A DNA stretch of 64,000 bases from Malassezia japonica (GCF_029542785.1 NC_083373.1:310001-374000), one strand, 5' to 3'; shown: positions 20,211 through 30,577, counted from the first letter of the stretch. Notes: generated from the letters alone by a model not told the origin. Translations and numbers: made by a program.

Positions 20211-22799
20211 CTATTCCTCTGTCGCCTCATCCATTGGCTCCTCGGCGGCCACGCCCAGCACCGAGTCCATAGCATGCAAGGTATACTCGAGCATCGCACT
20301 CTCGACGAGCATGCGGTCGGCACGCGCATAGTGGCGTTCCGTGTACGGCAGGAGCGCATCCAGCAGCGCCGCCAGCGACGCCGGCTTTTCGCCCTTTGCG
20401 TACGCGCCGAGCAGGGTGTCGGCAGAGTGCAGGCGCACGATCGCATGCAGCAAGAGCTGCGCAGTGGGTGCGGTGCGGGCCGAGGTGTTCCAGTCGCGGA
20501 TGTAGCCCAGGAGCTGCACGAGCTGTGCCTGCGGCAGCTTGGCAATGATCTCGTCCACCGCTCCGAGGCCGGTGATGCTTGACGTGCCGGTCTGCTGCGT
20601 GCCGAGCGCGTTGGCCATCAGCTGCTCGATCGACTGGATGGCGTCGCCTTCCGGGCGCGCCGCTGCGACCTGTGCAAAGAGCGCAAGCAGCCGCCGCGGC
20701 TGGTCGAGCTGCAGTGCGAGTGCGATCGCGTTGCGGTAGTCCTTCAACACGACCAGGTTGGCAAACTCCTGCTCGCGCTCGACGGCGTCCTGCGCGGCCG
20801 CCGCCTTCTCCGACTGGACTTGAGCAGTGGTATCTTTCCAGCAAGCGATCGTGCTATCGGCCGCGCCGCTGATGACCTGCAGCGGCTCCTCGTTGCGTAC
20901 GGCCAACGTCCAGATCTTGTCGTTCGCCGCGTCGATGGTCGTCGCGCACTCCTCGTCGCGCACGTTCCACACCTTGACCAGGCCGTCGCTCGCAGAGCTC
21001 GCGAGCTGGGCGCCAGACGGAAGGAAACGCACGCGGAGCACGCTGCCCGTGTGCCCCTCAAAGACACGCACGCACGAAAAGTCCTTGAGGCTCCACAGGC
21101 GCACGGTCTGGTCGCCCGAGCCGGTGGCAAACGCCTGCTCGGCAGGCGAGAATTGGCAGGACCACACGCCGCGCTTGTGGCCGCGGCAGGTGGCGAGCGG
21201 GCGCAGCGTCGCCGACGCGCGCTGCTGATTCCCCTTACTCGGTGCATTGTACTCGAGGCGAAAGACGCGCGCGGTCTTGTCCTGCGACGCGGAGAGGAGC
21301 AGCGCATTGTTCGGCGCAATGTCCACGGCGTTGATATCTTTTTCGTGGATCTTGAGTGTGATGAGCGACGAAGGCTTCACCGGCTCGCTCGCAGCGCTCG
21401 ATACGCTCGACAAGTCCCACAGCTTGATCGTCCGGTCCTGGCTCGCGGTCACCATAAACGGCGGCGCGCTCGCGCCGCGCGAAAAAGCGACGCTGCCGAT
21501 GCTCTCTGCATGACCTTCGCACACAGCGATCGCCGCCCATTCGCGCTCGCCGCGCGGCGCCCAGACGCGCGCGGTGCGGTCCTTGGACGCACTCGCGAGC
21601 CACTTGCCGTCGCCACTCGCATCGACGCTCAGCACCATGTCCGAGTGGCCCGAAAGGAGCGTCACGTCGTGGTCCTCTGCATCCAGTTTATACACGCGAA
21701 TTTGGTTGTTGTTCGAGGCGACGGCGAGGTGCGGCCTTTCGTCGCGCGCCACGACGGTCAGGTCAACAATCTCGTCATTGTAGCCGACGAGCTGGCGCGT
21801 AAGCGCCAGCGACGCAGCGGCAGCGTCGACGTGGATATAGGCCATGTCCTGCGTCGCGGTGACGGCCACAATGGTTTGTGTCGCGGCCGCAAAGCGTGCG
21901 TCGGTCAGGCCGCTCAGTTCATCCTCCTCCTCGGCCTCCTCCTCGAGCGTCGCGGCCTGCGTGGCGAGCGGCGCCTCTTTTTTGACATCCCACAGCCGCA
22001 CGACGCCACGGGCGCCGGCCGTGTAAAAGCGCGTAGGCGATACAAAGCCCAGCGCCTCGACACGCTCGCCGACGATGCGGATCTCTTGGCGCTCCCAGCG
22101 CCCGTCCTTGTCGGCGTAGATGGCGAGCGTCTGGTCGCGGGCGCCGCTGACGAGCGTCTTGCCGTCCGGCGAGATGGCGATGCCACGCACGACACCTGCG
22201 TGGCCGCTGAGGATCGAGATGGGCTTGGCGGAAGCCTTTGAGCCGCCCTGCAGGTCCCATACACGCACCTTGCCGTCGACGCAGCCCGTGCACAGCTGCA
22301 CCGTACGAGCGGCGCTCTTTTTCTGGACGTTCCAGCAGAGTGCGCTGATCACGCCGCCGTGGCCGTGGAAGACGTGCGTCACAAAGCCCTTGGCAATGTC
22401 AAAAACCTTGACACTGCCGTCCGCGCCACCCGTCGCGACGAGGCTCGACGTGGGATCGACGGCCATCAAGGCGACGGGCGAATCGTGCGAGCGTGCAATG
22501 GTGCGCACGAGCTGAAAGTCGGGGAGCGCATAGACGTGCATCGCCATGGAGCGCGAAACTGTAATGAGGTGGGCGTCATTCGGCGTGAGCGCGAGGCTGC
22601 TCAGCTCCGAGCCGTCGCCCGCAAGCTTCGCAACGAGGCGCGCGGTCGCCGCCTCGACGACCATGACTTCTGTGCCGAACGAGGCAGCGATCCACGCGCC
22701 ATCCTGCGTGACGGCGACCGCTCCACCCGTGTAGAACGGCTGGAGGGTATCGCCCTTTTCAAACGACGTGCACAACGCGGGCCGCGAGCCGGACGCCAT
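20211..22799 (-). CDS. UTP13: Utp13/TBL3, WD40 subunit of the U3 snoRNP small-subunit processome
   Basis: The 862-aa protein starts at the ATG at 22799; the frame opens at an upstream TTG. It consists of about a dozen WD40 repeats in two blocks (examples: GGADGSVKVFDI, SASKDRTARVWAP, TASQDRTIKLWDL, GSGDQTVRLWSL, SASDGLVKVWNV). A C-terminal helical Utp13 domain follows, from the REQEFANLVVLKDYRNAIAL region to the end, including a segment EIIAKLPQAQLVQLLGYIRDW. Two WD40 propellers plus this C-terminal domain define Utp13, part of the UTP-B complex that acts in nucleolar 18S rRNA maturation. An acidic loop (EEEAEEEDELSG) separates repeats. No intron is needed. Confidence 0.88.
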   Translation of the reverse strand: MASGSRPALCTSFEKGDTLQPFYTGGAVAVTQDGAWIAASFGTEVMVVEAATARLVAKLAGDGSELSSLALTPNDAHLITVSRSMAMHVYALPDFQLVRTIARSHDSPVALMAVDPTSSLVATGGADGSVKVFDIAKGFVTHVFHGHGGVISALCWNVQKKSAARTVQLCTGCVDGKVRVWDLQGGSKASAKPISILSGHAGVVRGIAISPDGKTLVSGARDQTLAIYADKDGRWERQEIRIVGERVEALGFVSPTRFYTAGARGVVRLWDVKKEAPLATQAATLEEEAEEEDELSGLTDARFAAATQTIVAVTATQDMAYIHVDAAAASLALTRQLVGYNDEIVDLTVVARDERPHLAVASNNNQIRVYKLDAEDHDVTLLSGHSDMVLSVDASGDGKWLASASKDRTARVWAPRGEREWAAIAVCEGHAESIGSVAFSRGASAPPFMVTASQDRTIKLWDLSSVSSAASEPVKPSSLITLKIHEKDINAVDIAPNNALLLSASQDKTARVFRLEYNAPSKGNQQRASATLRPLATCRGHKRGVWSCQFSPAEQAFATGSGDQTVRLWSLKDFSCVRVFEGHTGSVLRVRFLPSGAQLASSASDGLVKVWNVRDEECATTIDAANDKIWTLAVRNEEPLQVISGAADSTIACWKDTTAQVQSEKAAAAQDAVEREQEFANLVVLKDYRNAIALALQLDQPRRLLALFAQVAAARPEGDAIQSIEQLMANALGTQQTGTSSITGLGAVDEIIAKLPQAQLVQLLGYIRDWNTSARTAPTAQLLLHAIVRLHSADTLLGAYAKGEKPASLAALLDALLPYTERHYARADRMLVESAMLEYTLHAMDSVLGVAAEEPMDEATEE

Positions 22800-22940
22800 G
22801 CTGCAGAGCAATGCGTCTGTGCTCGAAAAAAGAAAAAGGTATGGCTTATGTAATACGGGTGGGACGCCGGACAGGACGCCGACGCCGACGCATACGGCGT
22901 GCGGAGAAGAGAACGAGCAATGGCTTCACTAGCTATCGAA

Positions 22941-23479
22941 CTAGACACGCTCGGGGTTGAGCTTGAGGTCCGACATGTCGACCTCGCCGCCCACAGGCAG
23001 GTTGCGGCGGGGGTACTGCTCAAAGATACTGGGTCAGCACAGCGACAACGTACGTAAGGTCCTTTAGGCGGTGGGCCTTGGGCTTCTGGGCGTCCTGCAT
23101 CAGGAGCTGCGACTCGGCCTTCTTCAGGGTCCAGTCGAGGTGCGCCTGGTTGTTCTTGACCGTCTCCTCGGTGGGCGTCGTGAGCGACTCAATGTACTTG
23201 GTCAGCGGCGCAGGCTCCTCCGAGCCGTCCTTCTTCGTCGCAGTAAGACGGTAGGCAGCCGCGCCACCGATCAGGGCAATAAGGCCGAAGCGCCAGAGCG
23301 AAGAGTTGAAACCTGGGTCAGTGAAAATACGCACCCTCCTGGGGATATTGGGCAGACTGCGCAGCAGACGAGGGGGCCTGCTCGCCGCACACCACACGCG
23401 AAGTGTGCAGAGAACGCTTAGCGCCCGCACGGAGCGTGGGGGTAGCCAAAGCACGCGCACGAAGCGCCATAGACACCAT
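22941..23479 (-). CDS. Small mitochondrial inner-membrane protein, probably a fungal complex I accessory subunit (17.8-kDa type)
   Basis: Three exons (23479-23335, 23312-23054, 23028-22941) with introns of 22 nt and 25 nt encode 163 aa. The start MVSMALRARALA, rich in Arg and Ala and continuing to KRSLHTSRVV, is a typical mitochondrial presequence. A single hydrophobic helix (FGLIALIGGAAAYRL) follows. Then comes a soluble tail with TPTEETVKNNQAHLDWTLKK and the end FEQYPRRNLPVGGEVDMSDL. The tail resembles my memory of the Neurospora 17.8-kDa NADH dehydrogenase subunit, but this identification is moderate. A perfect TCACGTGA lies 48 bp upstream, as for other OXPHOS genes in the window. Splicing is required to keep the conserved C-terminus. 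Confidence 0.65.
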
Positions 23480-23526
23480 GGTTGGTCAGCAATGAAGGCC
23501 GCGGCCGGCCGACGACCGCCCCGTCA

Positions 23527-23534
23527 TCACGTGA
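23527..23534. promoter_or_regulatory. TCACGTGA octamer, complex I-like gene promoter
   Basis: A perfect palindromic TCACGTGA lies in the 80-bp space between divergent ATGs at 23479 and 23560. It is a likely Cbf1/bHLH-type binding site. The same octamer recurs at 29492, 30503 and 42007. Confidence 0.5.
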
Positions 23535-23559
23535 TTTCACCGCGCCGCTTCTCCACGTT

Positions 23560-23919
23560 ATGCACTGGCGCTGGGCCGCGGCGGGGATCGCCCTCGCGGT
23601 GGCTGCACAGGGCCACGGCGCGCGGGGCGAGAAGGGCGACGTACTCGACGAAAAGAATCACGCGCATGTGCATGGCGGGATGAAACATGTCCATGCACAC
23701 GGCACACATCATGCGGCTTTTCAAGCAAAGGCCGACCCCAGCCAGGCAGCTGTGCCCATCGCGGTGCAGTACGCCGCCGAAAGTACACGGAAGCACCTGT
23801 CGTCGGGTGCGGTGATTGGCATTTCGATTGCATTGGGCCTCGGTGTCGTTTTTGTTTTTGGCATCATCGCGGTGATGAGCACAGTCTATGCTCCACCGGT
23901 TCCCGTCAAGGTGCAATGA
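23560..23919 (+). CDS. His-rich small secreted or single-pass membrane protein, orphan
   Basis: The 119-aa protein starts at the first ATG of an open frame. Residues 1-20 form a plausible signal peptide (MHWRWAAAGIALAVAAQG). A His-rich stretch follows (HAHVHGG and HVHAHGTHH). A strong transmembrane segment lies near the C-terminus (GAVIGISIALGLGVVFVFG), with a short tail ending PVPVKVQ. I do not recognise a family. The histidine cluster could bind zinc, copper or nickel, but this is only a possibility. It is divergent from the complex I-like gene with an 80-bp spacer. Short length and lack of a family make it the least certain gene call here. Confidence 0.5.
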   Translation: MHWRWAAAGIALAVAAQGHGARGEKGDVLDEKNHAHVHGGMKHVHAHGTHHAAFQAKADPSQAAVPIAVQYAAESTRKHLSSGAVIGISIALGLGVVFVFGIIAVMSTVYAPPVPVKVQ

Positions 23920-24213
23920 TACCCTACGCGCATGTACACACGCGTGATGCGCTTGGCGCAATTGTAGGTTAAAGAGGCTGCGACGGGTGCACAAGCGACG
24001 CACGCGCGTCCACGCCACGTACACCCCGCGACGACGCATCTCGTGCCGCACGACACGGCGTTTGCCCGCTCGAACATTATGTACCCAATTTGTACTCTAC
24101 GCTGTAGCTTTTTGCCATACCCAAGCCCCGCTCGAAAGAGCATGCTACCACGTCCCCACTTCGCACAGCCGAACGCGACGCGGTGCACTATTTTGCCCAC
24201 GTGGCGATGGCCC

Positions 24214-25336
24214 ATGCGGCGTGCGGCGACGATGCCGGAGCGGCCTACGGCCTGGGACGCGGCGGCCGCGGCGCTTCGCGCTTGTGGCTCGCTTACCGAG
24301 ATTATGGTGCACACACTACTTGTTCTTGCGATAGTCATGCCGGCCTATGTCGCGCTTGTGCGGATACGTGCCGACTACGTTCCGAAGTCCGACGACGAGC
24401 CGGTCGAGCCGGTGCCCTGGACGCCCGAGAATGCGCCGTACCGCGTCTATGGCTGGTTCGTTGATCTTCTCCCTGCCTTTGGTGGGGTGATAGTCATGAT
24501 CCGGCGGACAAAAGAGGCGGAAGGATGGCGCGGCCTCTATCGTGGCACGACGCTCGCCTTTGTCCAAATTGTCGTGCAGTCCGTTGTCTCGTTCCTGCTG
24601 CTGTCCGACAGCAGTGGCAGAGAAGAGCAGCCCGGCACGGTATCCGTGCGCCTGCTGCTTGCGCTGGTCGGCGTCGCGCTGGTCGACCTGCCGTTCGAGG
24701 TCCTTTTGCAGCGGTATGTCGTGCGACTCACGCAGAACGGCCGTGCGCCCCAAACGCCTCGCGTGGCTGCTGCCCAAGACGAGTCTGCAAAAGGTGCTGA
24801 CGCCCGCCGAGTACAAGGAGCCGTGGCGGCTCTACCTGCTGCCTGGCCTGCTGCCTGCGATGCTCCTGCGCAAGCTCAGTGCGACGCTCCTGCTCGTCGC
24901 ATTCCAGTGGATCATTAGGCCCCTTTCGCCCTCGACGCTGCACCAAGGCGCCGTGGAAGGCAGCCACGGCCCGAACACCAACCGTGTGTCGTTCAGTTTC
25001 GGGAGCCTGGTCTTTTATCTGGCGTGGAACGTGCTATGTCTCTGCATTACCCTCCCCCTCGACTGCATGATTGTGCGCCTCGCTACGCAGACCACGCAGG
25101 AGACCGAACGTGTCCAGGAACCGCACAGCAACGCACCCGATGCGCTGAGTGCGCCGCCGCCGCAACACATCATCACCCTGCGCTCGACCGCGCCCGACAC
25201 ACCCGCGCCCTACCGCGGGCTTGTCGACTGCTACCGCAAGATGGCCGCCGAGGAAGGCACCGCGAGCCTCGTGCGCGGCGCCTCGCTCGCCTTCCTCACG
25301 CTGCTCGTGATGCACACCGGCGCTGCCCGTTCATAG
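24214..25336 (+). CDS. Mitochondrial-carrier-like membrane protein, paralog 2
   Basis: Exons 24214-24713 and 24736-25336, joined over a 22-nt intron, give 366 aa. Motifs in order: EGWRGLYRG at the end of repeat 1, LPFEVLLQR at repeat 2, EPWRLYLLPGLLPAMLLRK, LPLDCMIVRLATQ at repeat 3 (canonical PX[DE] form) and EEGTASLVRGAS at the end. The intron splits an Arg codon after its second base, exactly as in paralog 3. ATGs at 24142 and 24232 are alternatives; 24214 gives a first exon of 500 nt, the same as paralog 3. It is tandem with paralog 3. The substrate is unknown, and the first repeat is degenerate. Confidence 0.72.
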
Positions 25337-25385
25337 CACGTGGCTCCACGTGGCTTATCCGTGCGCACGTACCTCTTCCCACGAT

Positions 25386-26832
25386 ATGTCGAGTGAGGCG
25401 GTGGTGATCGTCGTGGCTGTCGTGGCGTCTTTCGCGGCAGGCGCGATTGCTCTGCTAGTCATGATGCCATTCTTTGTCTCCCTTACGCGTCTGCGGGCCA
25501 ACTATCTGCCCAAGGCCGTGTCGCTGAACAATGTGCTGAACGACGGGGAAGAAGAGGCGATGGAGCGCCGTTCCTTCTTCCACTCGGTGACGATGCGCAC
25601 GCGCCGTGCGACGGCCAAGATCGGCCCGGTGGTCGACGGTGTGATCCCAATGATCCGCCGGACCAAGCGGCTCGAGGGCTGGCGCGGGCTCTACCAGGGC
25701 ACGACTATTGTCGCGACGGGGGCGTCTGTGGCGTACGTCTTTGGCTTTATCTTTTCCTACATTATGTTTTCCAAGACGATCACGAGCGATGGTGACGTGG
25801 ATACCAATATGCCCATTTTTTGGGTGCTCGCGATGGAGGTCATCGAGGCATTTATTGTCCTGCCATTCGATGTCGTCCTGAAGCGGTACGTACATTTGCT
25901 AATGCAGAACCATGGTCCATCCTCGCCGCCTCAACTGGTTCGCGCCGCGCGAGAGCCTGCAAGAGGTGCTGTCCGCGTCAGAATACAAGCAGCCGTGGCG
26001 CCTGTACAGGCTGCCGGGCCTGCTCCCCGTGATGCTGCTCCGCGTCGCGCTTGTCTCGTCGATCTACGCGGTGACGAACGACATGCTCCTGCCTTCGATG
26101 GGGCTCGTGCCGATCGAGCCTGCCGACCCGAACCAGGACGAGTACGAGGGGCCGTCGTCGGTGTCGATCAAGCGTGCCGTTTTCGCCTTTGCCGCGTACC
26201 TCATTATTCTGCTCGCCGTGCAGCTGATTGCCGTGCCGCTCGAGTGCATGGTCGTCCGCCTCTCGACGCAGCGCCCGGTGACGCAGCAGCCGCTGCACGT
26301 CGCGTATGCGGACAACGCTCCGGCACAGGGGCCGGCGTCGCACAACCACCAGGCGACCGTCCCCGAGACGGTCGCCCCGAGCGAGGCGCCGGCGGATGCC
26401 GAGGATGCCCAAGACGCTCAAGACGCGGACGTCGAGGCCGCGCCGAAACCCGCAAATGCGCCGAGTGCGTCGGTCGACGACGACGCCGAGCTCGCGGACG
26501 ACGACGCCGAGCTCGCGGACGACGACGATCTCCCGATGCTGAGCGCGCCCGCGCCCCGCCGCAGTACGCTGCCGCCGCGCACCAAGTCGCCGACGAGCGA
26601 GCCGGTGATTGCCCTGCGTCCGTGCGACGAGGCGCTCGACGAGATCGACTCGTACTACGGTGCGGCGCCAGTCGAGCGCTACCTGACGCTCGGCGACTGC
26701 TTCCGCAAGATGGTCGCCGAGGAGGGCTACGAGAGTCTGTTCCGCGGCCTGCCCTTCTCGATGGGCCTCATGTTCCTCGGCGCGCTGGGCATGGTCCCTG
26801 CGCTGATCGATGTACTTTCGCTCTTTTCATGA
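25386..26832 (+). CDS. Mitochondrial-carrier-like membrane protein, paralog 3
   Basis: Exons 25386-25885 and 25908-26832 around a 22-nt intron give 474 aa. Motifs: a hydrophobic N-terminus with MPFFVSLTRLRANYLPK, TKRLEGWRGLYQGTT, LPFDVVLKR, then after splicing TMVHPRRLNW, PWRLYRLPGLLPVMLLR, VPLECMVVRLSTQ and EEGYESLFRGL. Relative to paralogs 1 and 2 it has a long acidic insert before the last repeat, including a direct 21-nt tandem duplication at 26476-26517 that encodes the repeated DDDAELA unit. Only 49 bp separate it from paralog 2, in the same direction, which suggests tandem duplication. Its stop overlaps the convergent SR140-like gene by 6 nt. Confidence 0.72.
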
Positions 26833-28247
26833 TAGACTGTCTTGCGCGAGCAGCTCGCGCAGCTCCTGTATCATAGAAGGGGGGTAAACAAGCCACGTAT
26901 CCCAGCAGTCGAGCACCGCGAGAAACTGGCGCTGGACCGCCTCGGCCTTGATGCGGCCGGCATACGCGTGCACCACCGCGGACAGGTGCGAAAAGACGCG
27001 GTAGAGATGGGGAAGGAATGCATCGCGGAAGCGCCACGCATTCGGCACAGACGCCGCGCTGTTGTGCAGGATGTCGGAAACGACATACAGGCGCGCGACT
27101 TTGCGGGGTATCGGCGTCGAGGGGACGAGCAGCGAGTCGACCAGCACCGCCGCCACCGCCTCGGCGGCGTGGGCGTTGGCGAGCGCAAGGGCCATGCACC
27201 GCGCGATGCGCTCGCGGCGGGGCGTGAGTGAGCGCAGCATCGAAAAGAGGCGGCGGCGCGCCAGGGGACCGAGCGTCGCTTGGCGCGTGCGCCGCGACGC
27301 CTCCGTCTCTTGGGCCTCTTCCGAGTCGGTCGAGTAGAGCGACGCGTATCCCTGCGTGAGAAGAGCGACGTACCTCGTCGTGGAACTCGGCGCTGTCTTC
27401 AAAGTGCGGCCGCGCACTCCGGGGACGCACCGGCGTCGGCGACGTCGGCGCACGGCGCACCTCGGCACGCTGGGGGTATAACGGCTCCAAAGGGAGCGTC
27501 ACGGGCTTGCTCCACGCTACACGGAGCGGCGCCGCGTCCCACACAAGGCCGTCGGCGCCGGCGAGCGCGGACTCGGCCTCGGCGCGCGTCATGTACGCGA
27601 CAAACCCCGTCGGGCCTCGGCGTGCGTCGCGGGGGGGGAGGACCTTGGTCGTACCGACGTCGCCCCAGCGCGCAAAGTAGCGCCCTAGAGCCGCCTCGGT
27701 CACGCTCTCAGAAAGGCCCTGGACGCACAGATTCGTCGAATCGGTGTACAGAGGACCAGGGCGCTCGGCACGCGCCGCTTGGTCGCTGGGTGAGCCGCGC
27801 GACGTACCGCTGGATCTCGCTCAAGAGGTCGGTCAAGGCGCCTTTTCTCGCCGCCTTGGGGGGCGGGTCGGGCGTCGGCACACGCGCCGGCGCGCGCTTC
27901 GCAGGCACCTGTGCCTCGGAGCGGGTTGCCCGCGCCGGCACGTACGCCTCGCCGCCCTTTTTTACAAACTGCTGTGTGCCGAGCACGCCCTTCTTCTTGT
28001 CGCCCGTCTCGAGGTCGTGGAGGAGCTCTTTGTACGCCTCGCGGCTCTCTTCCTCGTCGCGTTTCCTACGCGCCTCGTTGGCCTCACGCTGCACGTCGAA
28101 GCGTGTTTTCGGGACCGGCCCGCTCTTGAGCCGCTCCAAGCGCTCGATACGGTCCTCTTCGCATGTATTCTGTGACGCTAGAAACTTTTGCACGTCTTCG
28201 TCCTGGAACGCGCCCTGGAGCGGCCGACCAGGCGGCCGATCCGCCAT
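26827..28247 (-). CDS. SR140/U2SURP-like U2 snRNP-associated factor (RRM plus CID)
   Basis: Three exons (28247-27808, 27785-27374, 27351-26827) with two 22-nt introns give 458 aa. The N-terminal part is charged, with Asp/Glu/Arg/Lys-rich helices (RREANEARRKRDEEESREAY-like). An RRM begins near residue 164 (TNLCVQGLSESVTEAALGRY) and carries TKVLPPRD and TGFVAYMT. The C-terminal third is a CID-like helical domain, with RRERIARCMALALANAHAAE and IPRKVARLYVVSDILHNSA closely resembling SR140. The protein acts with the U2 snRNP in branch-site recognition. It is less than half the length of the human protein, and I saw no SURP motif. The splice junctions restore the RRM frame, which confirms both introns. 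Confidence 0.8.
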
Positions 28248-28481
28248 GCGGGGCAAGTGGAGGCAACGTTCCTCTAGTCAGGCGAAGTTGGAGCGGTCGC
28301 GTATTCGGCGTGCACTGGCATACATTCAAGCCACTATGTCACTATACGATCGAGTGGCAGGCAATGCTCGGAATTTGGGGCTCTGACGCATCTCCCGCCA
28401 GTGGGAGATTCTCCGTAAGGAGCCGAACGCCAGAGGCCAGACAACGCAATTTTGCTTTTGGAGTGAGACACGCGTCCGCAC

Positions 28482-29217
28482 TTAGTCCCAGCTCGAGTTG
28501 GCCGGGGCGGCACCGCCCGTAGCAGCCGGGGCCGGCGCAGCGCCATCCCAGCTCGCACCAGTGTCCGCGGCCCAGTCCTGGGCAGCGTCGGCGCTCCAGT
28601 CAACCTGCTCACCGCCCGCAGGGAGGTTGGCAGCGATCGAGGGGTTCACACCACCCGCACCGGCGCCCTCAATGTTGAAGTCGTTGACGGTCTCCGCACC
28701 GGGCTCGGTGTTGGCAGCAATGGCGGCCTGCTTGGCGAGGGCAGCCTCCTGCTGCTCACGCTCGACCTCCTCGGGGTCGCGGTAGAAGAACATGTCGACC
28801 ATGACGTTCCAGCCGTTGGGGGTGCGGGGAACAATGCCGCGGAGACGGAGGAACTCGCGGCAGAGGAGCCACCAGAGGAGACCGATCGAGTGACGGCCCT
28901 TGTTGTTGCCCGGGATAGCAATGTCGACGTGGCGCAGGGGAGCGTCGGTGTCGCAAAGCGCAATGACGGGGATGTTGACGTAGGCCGACTCGCGGATGGC
29001 CTGGTGGTCGACACGCGGGTCAGTCACGACGATCACGCGGGGCTCCTTGAAGGAGCGGGTGATGTAGTTGGTGAACGAACCCGGGGTGAAGCGGCCGGCG
29101 ATGGCAGTCGCGCCGGTGTTGGCGGCGAACTTGAGCACGGCACGGTGGCCGTAGGTGCGGCTCGAGATGACCACAATGTCGGCCGGGTTCTCGACAGCGG
29201 CGAGAACACGGGCGGCG

Positions 29218-29252
<35 letters not shown>

Positions 29253-29396
29253 GATGTTAATGCCATCAGCGCGGCGCTTGTAGACGTAGGGGAGCATGGC
29301 CTTCTCGCAGTTCTTGGTGCCGATGTGGGTCTGGGCAGCCAGGAGGAGGCTCATGTCCTCCGGCGTGGGGTTCAAACAAGACGGGTGCTTCGACAT
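28482..29396 (-). CDS. RPS0: 40S ribosomal protein uS2 (S0/SA)
   Basis: 304 aa from the ATG at 29396; an open stretch upstream lacks an ATG. Family features are [19 protein letters not shown], the conserved [68 protein letters not shown] and [15 protein letters not shown]. The C-terminal tail is Ala/Trp/Asp-rich (repeated WSAD/WAAD/SWDGA), as in eukaryotic SA proteins. The protein sits at the head-body junction of the small subunit. It is divergent from uS5 with a 221-bp shared promoter that holds a TCACGTGA octamer. I see no intron, although highly expressed neighbours have them. Confidence 0.95.
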
Positions 29397-29491
29397 GCTG
29401 GCGTAAGGTCTCTCAGCAAAGCTCCAGAAGGTGCGTGTGAAGAAGCGCGGTGCGTCCGCTGGGGGCTTCGGCCGGCCAAAACTAAAATCCG

Positions 29492-29499
29492 TCACGTGA
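29492..29499. promoter_or_regulatory. TCACGTGA octamer, shared ribosomal-protein promoter
   Basis: A perfect TCACGTGA lies between the divergent uS2 (29396) and uS5 (29618) genes, 96 bp and 119 bp from the two starts. In other yeasts Cbf1-type factors bind this sequence at ribosomal and respiratory genes; the factor here is inferred. Confidence 0.5.
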
Positions 29500-29617
29500 T
29501 TTTGAAACTATAGCGTGCCACGCGCGCGCCGAAGAACCTCTTTGCAGCGCGGCGCCGTTCGCTCTCGACTACATACGACAAGGTACGAAAGAACCTTGGA
29601 AACTAACCATTAGCAAT

Positions 29618-30396
29618 ATGGCTGAGCGTGGACGTGGTGGATTTGGACGTGACCGCGGTCGTGGCCGCGGCCGCCGTGGACCTCGGAAGGACGAGAAGGA
29701 AGAGTGGGGTACGTTTTGATTCGCATTAACCCAGTGCCCGTCACCTCGCTCGGTCGCCTCGTCAAGGACGGCAAGATCAAGTCGATGGAGGAGATCTACC
29801 TCTTCTCGCTCCCCATCAAGGAGTACCAGGTTGTGGACCTTCTGCTCCCCAAGCTCACTGACGAGGTGATGAAGATCACCCCCGTCCAGAAGCAGACCCG
29901 TGCCGGTCAGCGCACCCGCTTCAAGGCCTTTGTTGCCATCGGTGACTCGGACGGCCACCTCGGTCTCGGTGTCAAGTGCGCCAAGGAGGTTGCTACCGCC
30001 ATCCGCGGTGCCATTGTCATGGCCAAGCTGTCGGTCATCCCCGTCCGCCGCGGCTACTGGGGCTCTGCCCTCGGTAAGCCCCACACCGTCCCCTCGAAGG
30101 TCTCGGGCAAGACTGCCTCGGTTATGTGCCGTCTTGTCCCCGCCCCTCGCGGTACCGGTATCGTCGCCTCGCCCGCGCCCAAGCGCCTGCTCCAGCTCGC
30201 TGGTATCGAGGACGTCTACACGCAGTCCAAGGGTCAGACCGCGACCATGGGTAACTTCCTGAAGGCCACCTTTGCGGCCGTGTCGAAGACCTACGCGGTG
30301 CTCACCCCCAACCTGTGGCCCGAGAACCCGGTTCCGGCCACCCCATACGTGGAGCATGCCACGCACCTTTCTCGCGCCGGCAAGAAGCTGCGCTAA
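29618..30396 (+). CDS. RPS2: 40S ribosomal protein uS5 (S2)
   Basis: Exon 1 (29618-29708) encodes the Arg/Gly-rich start [18 protein letters not shown] and continues [13 protein letters not shown] 26-nt intron (29709-29734) precedes exon 2, giving 250 aa. The S5 domain is clear: [84 protein letters not shown] and [16 protein letters not shown]. It lies near the ribosomal decoding region and mRNA entry site. A possible 5' UTR intron of 31 nt (29583-29613; GTACGA start, CTAAC then TTAG end) lies just before the ATG. The start codon is only 5 nt after that putative acceptor. Confidence 0.95.
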
Positions 30397-30502
30397 GTGC
30401 ATGACCCGTAGCGTAGCTACCAAAAATACTGCCGTGATGCTTCACTATACTCGCTCCTGCCCCGCATCGTACAGACCGAGAAAAGCGGCAGCTCGTCGTA
30501 AA

Positions 30503-30510
30503 TCACGTGA
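30503..30510. promoter_or_regulatory. TCACGTGA octamer upstream of ATP synthase f
   Basis: A perfect TCACGTGA lies 68 bp before the ATG at 30578, in the spacer after uS5. It matches the octamers at 23527, 29492 and 42007. Confidence 0.5.
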
Positions 30511-30577
30511 CTTCCGGCTTGACCCGTTCGGCCGCCAGCGCGGCGTTCCGCTCTGCCCGAGACCGTTGACGTCGATC

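Noticed and set aside
26461..26530. Possible simple-sequence expansion in carrier 3
   Set aside because: Only two copies of a 21-nt unit; it is part of the acidic coding insert and is noted there.
28388..28405. Perfect hairpin TCTCCC-GCCAGT-GGGAGA in the spacer before uS2
   Set aside because: A 6-bp stem is common by chance. No snoRNA or terminator context is visible.
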